DNA of 38,900 nt from Rhodospirillaceae bacterium (GCA_011522725.1 WTIL01000013.1:1-38900); one strand, 5' to 3'; positions 13,124 to 22,734 are shown, counted from the stretch's first letter. A program made the numbers and translations. Notes: generated by a model not told the origin, from the letters alone.

Positions 13124-14566
13124 TCAGCTGGAGAGGAGCGAGCGCAGAAGCTGAACATCCTCGTTGATGCTGTCATCCGTGTTGATCAGGCCTTCGATCG
13201 AACGCACCGCATGCATCACTGTCGTGTGGTCCCTGCCACCGAACCTGCGGCCGATTTCCGGGTAGGACAGCGAGGTCAGCGTCTTTGCCAGATACATGGC
13301 CACCTGGCGCGGGCGGGCGATATTTCGCGCCCGGCGTGCCGAGAACATTTCGGCGACACGGACGTCGTAATGGGCGGCAACCTGCTTCTGGATTTCGTCG
13401 ATGCTGATCTGGCGGCTGCTGGCCCGCAACAGGTCCGACAGAAGCTCGGCAGCACTGTCGATGGTGATTTCCCGCCCGACGAGGCTGGCATGCGCAGCAA
13501 TCCGCGTGAGCGCCCCTTCCAGTTCCCGCACATTGCTGGAAATCCGGTGAGCAAGGAATTCCAGCACCTTGTCCGGAACCGTGATGCGCGCCCGTTCGGC
13601 CTTTGACTGGAGAATGCCGAGGCGCAGCTCGTAGTCGGCAGGATGGATATCGGCGACCATGCCCCAGCCGAGGCGCGAGCGAAGGCGCTCCTCCATCCCT
13701 TCAAGATCGGTCGGCGACTTGTCGGCGGAGATGATCACCTGCCGGCCATCCTCGACGAGCGCGTTGAAGGTATGGAAAAATTCTTCCTGCGTTGAATCCT
13801 TGCCGCTGATGAACTGGACATCGTCGATCATCAGGACATCGACCGAGCGGAACTGCTCCTTGAACGACATGGTATCGCGGAAGCGCAGCGCCTGAACGAA
13901 GCGGTACATGAATTTCTCGGCCGACAGATAGACGACATTGCGGCTCGGGTCCTGTTCGCGGATGTGCCAGGCAATGGCGTGCATCAGATGGGTCTTGCCG
14001 AGGCCGACGCCGCCATAAAGGAACAGCGGGTTGAAGGCGACCGTCGCGGACTCGGCCGTCCGCCGCGCCACGGCGAAGGCCAGCTCATTGGGCTTGCCGA
14101 CAACAAAATTGGCAAATGTATAACGAGGATCGAGCCCTGCCCCCAGCGCCTCGGCGCCAGGCTTTGCCCCGGAATTGGCCGGCGCCGGCTTCTGCTGCGA
14201 CATACGCGGCGCGGACTGCGCGGCGACACGGACCTCGACCTTCCTCACCTCGCCGAACTCGGCAGCCGAGATCACGCGAAGCCGGTCGGCATACTGACTT
14301 GTCACCCGCTCGCGGGCGAGCGTCGAGTTGGCTTCAAGTGTAAGCGTCCCGTCCTCGAGACGGCTGACCCGAAGCGGTTTGATCCAGTTGCGCCAGGCCG
14401 CCTCGCCGATATCCTGGCGCATGCGACTGGTGACGCGCGCCCACGGATCGTCGGCATCACCCGATGAAGGCGGTGTCCGGTCCATATCCTGATGGTCTGC
14501 GCTGGCTTGGTCGAAGGAGGCTGTCGGCGTGCTGTCAGACGGGTATGTATGGTCTCTGCCTGACAT
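13124..14566 (-). CDS. dnaA: Chromosomal replication initiator DnaA
   Basis: LYGGVGLGKTHLMHAIAWHI Walker A, VDVLMIDDVQFISGKDSTQEEFFHTFNAL Walker B, C-terminal FGGRDHTTVMHAVRSIEGL DnaA signature; start chosen at MSGRDHTYPSD (14566). Confidence 0.98.
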   Translation of the reverse strand: MSGRDHTYPSDSTPTASFDQASADHQDMDRTPPSSGDADDPWARVTSRMRQDIGEAAWRNWIKPLRVSRLEDGTLTLEANSTLARERVTSQYADRLRVISAAEFGEVRKVEVRVAAQSAPRMSQQKPAPANSGAKPGAEALGAGLDPRYTFANFVVGKPNELAFAVARRTAESATVAFNPLFLYGGVGLGKTHLMHAIAWHIREQDPSRNVVYLSAEKFMYRFVQALRFRDTMSFKEQFRSVDVLMIDDVQFISGKDSTQEEFFHTFNALVEDGRQVIISADKSPTDLEGMEERLRSRLGWGMVADIHPADYELRLGILQSKAERARITVPDKVLEFLAHRISSNVRELEGALTRIAAHASLVGREITIDSAAELLSDLLRASSRQISIDEIQKQVAAHYDVRVAEMFSARRARNIARPRQVAMYLAKTLTSLSYPEIGRRFGGRDHTTVMHAVRSIEGLINTDDSINEDVQLLRSLLSS

Positions 14567-14871
14567 GCAGCGTTCCTCCGGCATCGGGTGTTGTTGTCGT
14601 TCAAGACGGTCGACGATCGAGCGACCTTGGCTGGAGATTAGCGGCTCGCAATTGCGCGGCGCAAGATGCGCACCCCCTGCAAATTGAAAATAAACAGCCG
14701 CGCCGTGCAGATATTTTGATTGACAGCTTTGCCTGCCACTTCCATCGACCGGGACAGTAAATTGAGACAATTCAGTGCCCGAATCGGTTCAGGGTCAGAC
14801 GGCGTCTCAATAGTGACATGCAAATGCACCGGAACTTCGCGGCCCGGGCGCATCGCCGTTTGCGGGATTCC

Positions 14872-14904
14872 AAAGAAAAAGGCCCGTCCGCAAACGGACA
14901 GGCC
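14872..14904 (-). terminator. Rho-independent terminator of rpsT
   Basis: GGCCCGTCCG-CAAA-CGGACAGGCC hairpin (one wobble on one strand) flanked on the left by AAAGAAAAA, i.e. a U-tract on the minus-strand transcript. Confidence 0.8.
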
Positions 14905-14946
14905 CTGGATATTCTACGATTCGGCTGTCGCCGGCGGGCGGGCAGC

Positions 14947-15213
14947 TCAGGCGGCAACCGCCTTCACGCGCGCAGCAAGACGCGATATCTTGCGCGAAGC
15001 CGTGTTGCGATGAAGCACACCGCGGCTCACGCCGCGCTGGATTTCCGGCTGTGCCACGCGAAGCGCTTCACGCGCCGCATCTGCGTCGCCCGAAGCGATC
15101 GCGGTCTCGACCTTCTTCATGAAGGTACGGATACGGCTCATACGGGCGCCATTGATGGCGGCGCGGCGCGCGTTACGACGAATGCGCTTCTTTGCAGAAG
15201 TATGATTGGCCAT
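14947..15213 (-). CDS. rpsT: 30S ribosomal protein S20
   Basis: [39 protein letters not shown]...[22 protein letters not shown]. Confidence 0.98.
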   Translation of the reverse strand: MANHTSAKKRIRRNARRAAINGARMSRIRTFMKKVETAIASGDADAAREALRVAQPEIQRGVSRGVLHRNTASRKISRLAARVKAVAA

Positions 15214-15326
15214 GGGACCATCCTTGCTGAATTCCGTTGGAGCGCGGGTTATAGGGCGATTTCTGCCGTCCCGTCAAGCCATTTCGCCATCCTGCGAATG
15301 CGGCTGCGCAGGCGGCCATCGGCGGT

Positions 15327-15737
15327 CTAGTTCGGGCTCAGCCTGATGCGCCACAGCCGGCCGACCGACGTGTCCACCTGTCCCAGCGTCAGGCTCTCCG
15401 AACCACGGTTCCAGCTGCCGCCGCCGCCCTGCCATCCAAGGCTGGCCAGCGCAGAATCATAATAGGCCAGAATCGCAGCCTCGCTGTCCGTCGCCGCGGC
15501 AAAGACCAGCACGATCCGGCCGCTCGGCGAATCAAAGGCGAAGCCGAGTTCCGGCTCAATGGTCATCCCGTCCATGATCGGCAGATCGCCCACCCAGCGT
15601 TGCTGCGGCGTGTCGGCATGGGCCGGCGCCATGGCAAGAAGCGACAGCGCGAACAGGGTGCGAAGGGCGTGCATCATGATAGCTGGCATGGGCTTTGCCG
15701 ACGGCGCGGCATCCTGTTGAAGGCGGTGGTGACTCAT
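15327..15737 (-). CDS. Small putative exported protein of unknown function
   Basis: 136 aa with signal-like MMHALRTLFALSLLAMAPAHA and a compact globular remainder (WVGDLPIMDGMTIEPELGFAFDSPSGRIVLVFAAA...). Confidence 0.6.
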   Translation of the reverse strand: MSHHRLQQDAAPSAKPMPAIMMHALRTLFALSLLAMAPAHADTPQQRWVGDLPIMDGMTIEPELGFAFDSPSGRIVLVFAAATDSEAAILAYYDSALASLGWQGGGGSWNRGSESLTLGQVDTSVGRLWRIRLSPN

Positions 15738-15751
15738 GCCGACAGGCTACC

Positions 15752-16573
15752 TCAGCGCTGGCAGGCGGGACAGTAAAAACTGCTGCGGCCCGACTGGGTA
15801 ATGGCCTTGATCCCACTGCCGCACTGGTGGCATGCCTCGCCCTCGCGGCCATAGACCGACAGCCGTTGCACGAAGTAGCCGATCTCGCCCCCGGGCTGCA
15901 CATGGTCGCGAAGGCTGGTGCCGCCATCCTCGATGGCGCGCTGCAGCACCGACCTGATAGCCGCGACGAGACGCTCGGCCCGGCCGCCGCGAATTGTGCC
16001 GGCCCGCCGGCGTGGCGACAGGCCCGCACCGAACAGGGCCTCGCATGCATATATATTGCCGATGCCGGCGACGATCTGCTGGTTGAGCAGCGCCGTCTTG
16101 ATCGGACCCGTGCGCCTGTCGAGTGCCGCCGTCAGGCTGGTGGCGGAAAAACCGTTGCCAAGCGGCTCCGGCCCCATATCGGCAAGCATCGGATGGGTCT
16201 CGCCCTCGAAAAGGTCGATCCAGCCGAACCTCCGGGGGTCGTTGAACACGATCCATTGAGGGCGGGCGCCGCCCTGCATCTCGAGGATCATATGGTCGTG
16301 CAGGCCGGTCTCCGGCTTTTCGTCATGGATGCGCACCGACCCCGACATTCCCAGATGCATCAGCATGGTCTCGCCGCCGTCGAGCGGGAGCAGCAGGAAC
16401 TTGCCACGACGGCTCAGCGGCCCGACCTGCCGGCCGGTCAGCCTTTCGCCAAGGCGCGGCGGCAATGGCCAGCGCAGGTCCGGACGCCCTATATAGGCAT
16501 CGCTGATCTGCCGGTCCTCCATCGCGGGCACCAGCGCCCGGCGAACCGTTTCAACCTCGGGAAGTTCAGGCAT
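15752..16573 (-). CDS. mutM: Formamidopyrimidine-DNA glycosylase
   Basis: MPELPEVETVRRAL N-terminus; zinc finger CHQCGSGIKAITQSGRSSFYCPACQR at C-terminus. Confidence 0.98.
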   Translation of the reverse strand: MPELPEVETVRRALVPAMEDRQISDAYIGRPDLRWPLPPRLGERLTGRQVGPLSRRGKFLLLPLDGGETMLMHLGMSGSVRIHDEKPETGLHDHMILEMQGGARPQWIVFNDPRRFGWIDLFEGETHPMLADMGPEPLGNGFSATSLTAALDRRTGPIKTALLNQQIVAGIGNIYACEALFGAGLSPRRRAGTIRGGRAERLVAAIRSVLQRAIEDGGTSLRDHVQPGGEIGYFVQRLSVYGREGEACHQCGSGIKAITQSGRSSFYCPACQR

Positions 16574-16753
16574 GACACGGCCCCCTGTGGCGAGACGCAG
16601 CGAGGCAAAAGATGCGCGACATTAGATATCTGGCCCTTCCGGCGGTTTTTCGTGTATCACTTTGGGTCATCCGGCCCCGGCCCGCGGCTTTGCGGTCCCG
16701 ATGCCAGCATAGCCTGAAAAACCGCAGGTAAAAGACCGTAGGCAAACATCGAC

Positions 16754-17542
16754 ATGAACAGAACTCCGGACAGCGCCCGCAACGTGCCTGCCTTTGACGG
16801 CAGTGACGAGGATATCGATTTCGGCTTCCGCACCGTGCGGCGGGCGGACAAGTCCGGCCTTGTGCGCGATGTCTTTGATTCGGTGGCGTCGCGCTACGAC
16901 CTGATGAACGATCTTATGAGCGGCGGCGTCCACCGGCTGTGGAAGACGGCGATGATCGACTGGATGGCACCGCAGCCCCACCAGACACTGGTCGATCTCG
17001 CCGGCGGCACCGGCGATATCAGCCTTCGCTTCCTGCGCGCGGGCGGCGGCAAGGCGGTGATCACCGACATCAACGAGGCGATGCTGTCCGCCGGTCGCCA
17101 GCGTAAGGAATTCAACAGCCTTGGCGGGCGGGTCAGCTGGTGCGTCGGCAACGCCGAGTCCCTGCCCTTTACCTCGGCCAGCGCCGACCGGATCACCATT
17201 GCCTTCGGGCTGCGCAACGTCACCGACCGCGAGGCGGCGATCGCCGAGGCGCATCGTGTGCTGAAACCCGGCGGCCGCTTCCTGTGTCTGGAATTCTCGC
17301 AGGTGAACAGCGCCGTCCTGGCGCGCGCCTATGATGCCTGGTCCTTCAATGTGCTGCCGCGGCTGGGTCAGATGGTGGCCGGCGATGCCGACAGCTATCG
17401 TTATCTGGTGGAATCCATCCGCACATTCCCGACACCCGAGGTGCTTGCCGATATGTTTGCCGGAGCAGGCTTTGCGCAGGTACGGGTGCGCCGCCTGTCG
17501 GCCGGCATCGCCTGCATCCATTCGGGATGGAAGCTCGACTGA
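16754..17542 (+). CDS. ubiE: Ubiquinone/menaquinone biosynthesis C-methyltransferase UbiE
   Basis: VFDSVASRYDLMNDLMSGGVHRLWK, VDLAGGTGDISLRFL, ITIAFGLRNVTDREAAIAEAHRVLKPGGRFLCLEFS. Confidence 0.97.
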   Translation: MNRTPDSARNVPAFDGSDEDIDFGFRTVRRADKSGLVRDVFDSVASRYDLMNDLMSGGVHRLWKTAMIDWMAPQPHQTLVDLAGGTGDISLRFLRAGGGKAVITDINEAMLSAGRQRKEFNSLGGRVSWCVGNAESLPFTSASADRITIAFGLRNVTDREAAIAEAHRVLKPGGRFLCLEFSQVNSAVLARAYDAWSFNVLPRLGQMVAGDADSYRYLVESIRTFPTPEVLADMFAGAGFAQVRVRRLSAGIACIHSGWKLD

Positions 17543-19056
17543 TGCGTGTCTCGGCCTTGCAGATGATGCTCGCCATGTTCCGGCTGCCGGTGATCGCCTG
17601 GCATCTCGGGCGGGCCGGCGCGCTTGGCCATATCGCGAAGATCACCCTTCTTCCGGGCTGGATGCGGCATCTGTGCGGCAGCCTCGACAGGATGGTGCGT
17701 TCCGGCAACGCGCGGCGTGATGCCGGCGGTGCGCTGGCCGAGGCGCTGATCCGCCTTGGGCCGGGGTTCATCAAGTTCGGCCAGGCGCTGTCGACACGGG
17801 CCGACCTCATCGGGCCGGAAATGGGACATGCGCTGAGCCTTCTGCAGGACCGGCTCCCGGCTTTTCCGGGGGCGCTGGCACGCCGCCGCATCGAAGCGGA
17901 ATCCGGCATGCCGGTATCGGATCTCTTCCGCCGTTTCGATGACGAGGCCGTGGCGGCGGCATCGATTGCCCAGGTTCATTACGCCGAGCTTGCCGACGGC
18001 CGGAGTGTGGCGGTGAAGCTGCTGCGGCCGGGAATCCACCGCCGCATGCAGGCCGACACAACCCTGTTCTATGCGCTGGCAAGCCTGCTGGAATGGATGG
18101 CGCCGAACCTGCGGCGGCTGAAGCTCGTCACCGCTGTCGACCAGTTCACCCAGATCTCCGCGATGGAGCTCGATTTGCGGCTCGAGGCCGCCGCCGCCGG
18201 CAAGCTGGCGGAGAACATGGCCGACGATGCCGGCATCGCCGTGCCGTGGGTCGATCTCGAGCACACCACCTCCGGCATGCTCGTCATCGAGTGGGTCGAG
18301 GGAATCCGCATTGATGATGTCGAGGCGCTGAGTGCCGCCGGACATGATATCGGCAAGATTACCGAAGCGGCGGCCCGGACCTTTTTCAACCAGGTCTTCC
18401 GCGATGGCTTCTTCCATGCCGACATGCATCCGGGGAATATTTTCGTGGCGGCCGACGGCACGCTGGTGCCGATCGATTTCGGCATCATGGGTCATCTCGA
18501 TTTCGGCGAACGGCTGTTTCTGGCCCGTCTGCTGACGGCGATGCTCGACCGCGACTATGACGCGGTGGCCAAGCTCCACGCCGATGCCGGCATGCTTGGT
18601 GATCATGTGCCGCTGGCGCAGTTCGCCCAGTCGATCCGCGCCGTCGCCGACCCGGTCATGGGCAAGGCGCTCGGCGAAGTATCGCTCGGCACGGTGCTTG
18701 GCCAGGTCCTGCAGCTTTCGACACGGTTCGAGATCGCCGTCCAGCCGCAATATAATCTTCTCCAGAAGACCATGATGATGGCCGAAGGGGTGGCGCGCCA
18801 GCTGAACCCGCAGGCGGATATGTGGAGCCTGGCGCGACCGCTGGCAAGCGACTGGATGCGCGATCATCTCAATTTCGCGCGCCGTGCCGAAACACTGGTC
18901 GAGGACCTGATGATGCTGGCCGCGCGGCTTCCCCGGATTCTCGATGCGCTGGAAGAACGCCGCGATGACGAGGCGCCGCAACAGGCACGACAGGGCGGAG
19001 CGCTTGCCATTTCACTTCTTGCGCTCGGTCTTGCCCTTCTGGCCCTGTTTATCTAG
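17542..19056 (+). CDS. ubiB: UbiB (ABC1/aarF-family atypical kinase, ubiquinone biosynthesis)
   Basis: LGPGFIKFGQALSTRADLIGPEM KxGQ motif, AAASIAQVHYAEL, FFHADMHPGNIFV, VPIDFGIMG; start overlaps the ubiE stop (TGATG at 17540). Confidence 0.96.
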   Translation: MRVSALQMMLAMFRLPVIAWHLGRAGALGHIAKITLLPGWMRHLCGSLDRMVRSGNARRDAGGALAEALIRLGPGFIKFGQALSTRADLIGPEMGHALSLLQDRLPAFPGALARRRIEAESGMPVSDLFRRFDDEAVAAASIAQVHYAELADGRSVAVKLLRPGIHRRMQADTTLFYALASLLEWMAPNLRRLKLVTAVDQFTQISAMELDLRLEAAAAGKLAENMADDAGIAVPWVDLEHTTSGMLVIEWVEGIRIDDVEALSAAGHDIGKITEAAARTFFNQVFRDGFFHADMHPGNIFVAADGTLVPIDFGIMGHLDFGERLFLARLLTAMLDRDYDAVAKLHADAGMLGDHVPLAQFAQSIRAVADPVMGKALGEVSLGTVLGQVLQLSTRFEIAVQPQYNLLQKTMMMAEGVARQLNPQADMWSLARPLASDWMRDHLNFARRAETLVEDLMMLAARLPRILDALEERRDDEAPQQARQGGALAISLLALGLALLALFI

Positions 19057-19060
19057 ACTG

Positions 19061-19099
19061 TAATTCACATTTATTCACAAATGTTCAAGGAATTCATTT
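19061..19099. promoter_or_regulatory. AT-rich patch with TAATTCACA/TTATTCACA 9-mers, phased TTCA repeats and a perfect dyad ACATTT-N6-AAATGT
   Basis: TTCA at 19064, 19074, 19084 and 19093; TTATTCACA (19071-19079) matches DnaA-box consensus TTATNCACA; dyad at 19067-19084. Function inferred, not shown. Confidence 0.5.
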
Positions 19100-19102
19100 T
19101 CT

Positions 19103-20530
19103 ATGAATATTTCTGATCTTTCAGCAATCATCACCGCACTTGGCGGGCGGCAGGCGCTGCAGGATCTTCTTGGCGTCGGGCCAAGCGCTGTCAGCAACTA
19201 TCTGGCAAAGGGCGCGCTGCCGCGGCGGGCGCACGGCCCTGTCTGCGAGGCCCTTCGCGCCCGCGGCTACCAGATCGATCCGGCAAGCCTTGCGATCACG
19301 GGCGAACGCGCCGTTGCGAACCTGTCCGGCACATTGCCCGGCCGGAAACGGGTGCTTCTTGTGGTCGGTGGCGGCATCGCCGCCTACAAGGCGCTGGAAG
19401 TGGCGCGGCGCCTTCAGGACCATAATGTCAGTGTGACCGGGGTCATGACCCGGTCCGCATGCGAATTCATCACTCCGCTGAGCCTGTCGGCGCTGACTGG
19501 CGAGAAAGTCTATACCGAGCTGTTCTCGCTGACCGACGAGGCCGAGATGGGTCATATCAGGCTGGCCCGCGAGGCGGATCTCGTGCTGGTCGTGCCGGCA
19601 ACCGCGAACCTGATTGCGCGCGCCGCAGGCGGGTTTGCCGATGACCTGGCGACGACCATCCTGCTGGCGACCACCTCGCCGGTGATGATGGCGCCGGCGA
19701 TGAATCACGCGATGTGGGGGCATCCGGCGACACAGGAAAATCTGGCGCGGCTCAGGGCTCGCGGAATCACGACGGCAGGGCCCGCCGACGGCAATATGGC
19801 CTGCGGCGAGGAAGGCACCGGCAGGCTTGCCGAGGTGCCGGACATTGTCGAGGCGGCGCTGCGCACGCTGAATGTCGTGCCGGGTCCGCTGTCCGGCCGG
19901 CACGCGCTGGTCACATCCGGTCCCACGGTCGAGCCGATCGATCCGGTGCGCTTCATCGCCAACAGGTCATCCGGCAAGCAGGGCCATGCCATCGCCGCCG
20001 AACTTGCAAGCCGCGGCGCACGCGTGACGCTTGTCAGCGGACCAGTCACCCTGCCGTCGCCTCCGGCGGTCGAGCTTGTCGAGGTTGAAACGGCGCGGCA
20101 GATGCTGGAGGCCTGCGAAGCGGCCCTGCCGGCCGAGATCGCCGTCTGCGCCGCCGCCGTCGCCGACTGGCATGTGAAGGATGCCGGCACCGCAAAGCTG
20201 AAGAAACAGGATGGCGGGCCACCGCCGCCTATCGAGCTGGCGGAAAACCCCGACATCCTCAGGCGGCTCTCGTCCCATGAGGCACGGCCTGATCTTGTTG
20301 TCGGCTTTGCCGCGGAAACCGGTAATCTTCGCGAGAATGCCGCCGCCAAGCTGACGCGCAAGGGATGCGACTGGATCGTCGCCAATGATGTGGGCGGCGG
20401 CAGCGTGTTCGGCAGCGACAGCAACAGCGCCCTGCTTCTGACCGGCAACGAAATCGAGGAATGGCCGCAGATGCCGAAGTCGGAGCTGGCGACGCGGCTT
20501 GTCGACAGAATCGGGGAGCATTTCGCATGA
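19103..20530 (+). CDS. coaBC: Bifunctional phosphopantothenoylcysteine decarboxylase / phosphopantothenate-cysteine ligase with an N-terminal HTH-like extension
   Basis: Coa[65 protein letters not shown]; Coa[40 protein letters not shown]. About 75 extra N-terminal aa ([55 protein letters not shown]) resemble a Cro/YdaS-type HTH. Confidence 0.95.
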   Translation: MNISDLSAIITALGGRQALQDLLGVGPSAVSNYLAKGALPRRAHGPVCEALRARGYQIDPASLAITGERAVANLSGTLPGRKRVLLVVGGGIAAYKALEVARRLQDHNVSVTGVMTRSACEFITPLSLSALTGEKVYTELFSLTDEAEMGHIRLAREADLVLVVPATANLIARAAGGFADDLATTILLATTSPVMMAPAMNHAMWGHPATQENLARLRARGITTAGPADGNMACGEEGTGRLAEVPDIVEAALRTLNVVPGPLSGRHALVTSGPTVEPIDPVRFIANRSSGKQGHAIAAELASRGARVTLVSGPVTLPSPPAVELVEVETARQMLEACEAALPAEIAVCAAAVADWHVKDAGTAKLKKQDGGPPPPIELAENPDILRRLSSHEARPDLVVGFAAETGNLRENAAAKLTRKGCDWIVANDVGGGSVFGSDSNSALLLTGNEIEEWPQMPKSELATRLVDRIGEHFA

Positions 20531-20985
20531 CCGCGCATGACGGGCCGGAAATCCGGGTACAGAAACTGCCCCATTTCGACGGGCTGGCGCTACCTTCATA
20601 TGCCACGGCCGGGGCCGCCGGCATGGATGTCGAAGCGGCCGTCGAGGCCGATATGGTGCTCGCGCCGGGCCGGCGCGCGGCCGTTCCGACCGGCCTCGCC
20701 ATGGCCATTCCGGCAGGGTTCGAGATACAGGTGCGGCCCCGTTCCGGCCTCGCGCTGAAACATGGGGTGACCGTGGCGAACGCCCCCGGCACGATCGACA
20801 GTGACTATCGCGGCGAGGTCAAAATCATGCTGATCAACCTTGGCGAAGATGATTTCACCATCACGCGGGGCATGCGCATCGCACAGCTTGTCGTCGCGCC
20901 GGTCAGCCTTGCCGTACTGGCGGTCGCCGATACGCTCGAGACCACGGACCGCGGCAGCGGCGGTTTCGGATCCACCGGAGTCTAG
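20527..20985 (+). CDS. dut: dUTP diphosphatase (dUTPase)
   Basis: [70 protein letters not shown] overlap with coaBC. Confidence 0.98.
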   Translation: MTAHDGPEIRVQKLPHFDGLALPSYATAGAAGMDVEAAVEADMVLAPGRRAAVPTGLAMAIPAGFEIQVRPRSGLALKHGVTVANAPGTIDSDYRGEVKIMLINLGEDDFTITRGMRIAQLVVAPVSLAVLAVADTLETTDRGSGGFGSTGV

Positions 20986-20989
20986 CATC

Positions 20990-21751
20990 ATGCTCAGTGA
21001 CGAAAATCTTGAACGCTATGCCCGCCAGGCGATCATGCCCGATATCGGCGAGGAGGGTCAGGAACGGCTTCTGGAGAGCCGCATGCTTGTCGTCGGGGCA
21101 GGCGGTCTCGGCTCGCCGGCCATCTTCTATCTGGCCGCCGCCGGTGTCGGCAACCTGACCGTCATGGATGGCGAATCCGTCGACCTGACCAATCTGAACC
21201 GGCAGATCCTTCACACCACCGACAGCATCGGCAGTCCGAAGGTGACGCAGGCGGCCGCCGCGGTCGCCGCGCTCAATCCCGGGGTCAATGTCACGCCGCT
21301 CGCCGAACGGCTGGAGGATGACAATGTCGAGGCGCTGCTGGCGGCGCATGACGTGGTGATCGACTGTTCCGACAATGTCGATACGCGCTACAGGCTCGGC
21401 GATGCGGCGCACCGTACCGGCACGCCGCTGGTCTTTGGCGGGGCGGTCCGGACCGAGGGGCAGCTGTCCGTCTTTCACAGCGGGGCCGGCGCGGAAGAGG
21501 ATTCGCCATGTTACCGCTGTGTGTTTCCCGACATGCCGGACGCGATGCAGGCCCCGGGATGTTCGGAGGCCGGCATCCTTGGCCCGGTCACCGGTGTGAT
21601 CGGCACCATGCAGGCGCTGGCGGCGGTCAGGCTGGTGCTCGGGATCGGCGGCAGGCAGACAGGCAAGCTGCTTCTGTTTGACGGTCGCTATGGCAGTTTC
21701 ATGGAGATCAGCACGTCACGGCGTGCCGGTTGCGCGTGCTGCGGCGCCTAG
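20990..21751 (+). CDS. ThiF/MoeB/HesA-family adenylyltransferase
   Basis: RYARQAIMPDIGEEGQERLLESRMLVVGAGGLGSPAIFYLAAAGVGNLTVMDGESVDLTNLNRQILH; Zn ligands CYRC and CACC. Confidence 0.93.
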   Translation: MLSDENLERYARQAIMPDIGEEGQERLLESRMLVVGAGGLGSPAIFYLAAAGVGNLTVMDGESVDLTNLNRQILHTTDSIGSPKVTQAAAAVAALNPGVNVTPLAERLEDDNVEALLAAHDVVIDCSDNVDTRYRLGDAAHRTGTPLVFGGAVRTEGQLSVFHSGAGAEEDSPCYRCVFPDMPDAMQAPGCSEAGILGPVTGVIGTMQALAAVRLVLGIGGRQTGKLLLFDGRYGSFMEISTSRRAGCACCGA

Positions 21752-22734
21752 AGCATCGCCTCGATCACCCGGTCACGCGGTGCATGGCCGTCCCAGAATG
21801 TCTGGATATTGATGATCACCTTGTCGCCCATCTCGAGACGTCCCTCGATGGTGGCCGAGCCGATATGCGGCAGCAGCACCACGTTCGGAAGATCAAGCAG
21901 CGCCTTTGTGATGTTCGGCTCGTCGGCATAGACATCGAGACCGGCACCGGCGATATGGCGCGATGCCAGCAATTCGGCAAGCGCCTCCTCGTCGACAACC
22001 TCGCCGCGCGAGGTGTTCACCAGATAGGCCGACGGCTGCATCATCTCAAGCCGCTCGCGGGTCAGCAGCTTTTGCGTTGCCGGCGTGTGCGGGCAGTTCA
22101 CCGAGACGATATCGACACGGCTGAGCATCTGGTCCAGCGACTCCCAGTATGTCGCCTCGAGCTCGGCCTCGGTCTCCGGGTGGACAGGCTTGCGGTTGTG
22201 ATAATGGATGCTGAGTCCGAAGCCGCGCGCCCGGCGCGCCACCGCACAGCCGATCCGGCCCATGCCGATGATGCCGAGCCGCTTGCCATTGATCCGGTGG
22301 CCAAGCATGCCGGTCGGCGCCCAGCCGGTCCATTCGCCGGTCCTCGTCACCTTGTCGCCCTCGGCGATGCGGCGCGGCACGGCCAGCATCAGCGCCATCG
22401 CGACGTCGGCCGTATCTTCGGTCAGGACTCCCGGCGTGTTGGTAACGGTGATGCCGCGCGCCTTGGCGGCGGCAAGGTCGATATGGTCCACGCCCGTTCC
22501 GAAAGAAGCGATCAGCTTCAGCTGGTCGCCGGCCACCGCGATCAGGTCGGCATCGATCCTGTCGGTCACGGTGGGAACGAGGACGTCGGCCTCTTTCACC
22601 ATGGCGACGAGTTCCTCGTTGGTACGCGGGGTATCGGTATCATTGAGCCTGGCGTCGAACAGCTCTCTCATCCGTGTCTCGGTTGAGTCGGGCAATTTAC
22701 GGGTCAGATGGACGACTGGCTTTTTCTGATTCAT
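21748..22734 (-). CDS. D-isomer-specific 2-hydroxyacid dehydrogenase (glyoxylate/hydroxypyruvate reductase-like)
   Basis: LIASFGTGVDHIDLAAAKARGITVTNTPGVLTEDTADVAMALMLAV, GKRLGIIGMGRIGCAVARRARGFG, LLPHIGSATIEGR. Confidence 0.92.
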   Translation of the reverse strand: MNQKKPVVHLTRKLPDSTETRMRELFDARLNDTDTPRTNEELVAMVKEADVLVPTVTDRIDADLIAVAGDQLKLIASFGTGVDHIDLAAAKARGITVTNTPGVLTEDTADVAMALMLAVPRRIAEGDKVTRTGEWTGWAPTGMLGHRINGKRLGIIGMGRIGCAVARRARGFGLSIHYHNRKPVHPETEAELEATYWESLDQMLSRVDIVSVNCPHTPATQKLLTRERLEMMQPSAYLVNTSRGEVVDEEALAELLASRHIAGAGLDVYADEPNITKALLDLPNVVLLPHIGSATIEGRLEMGDKVIINIQTFWDGHAPRDRVIEAML

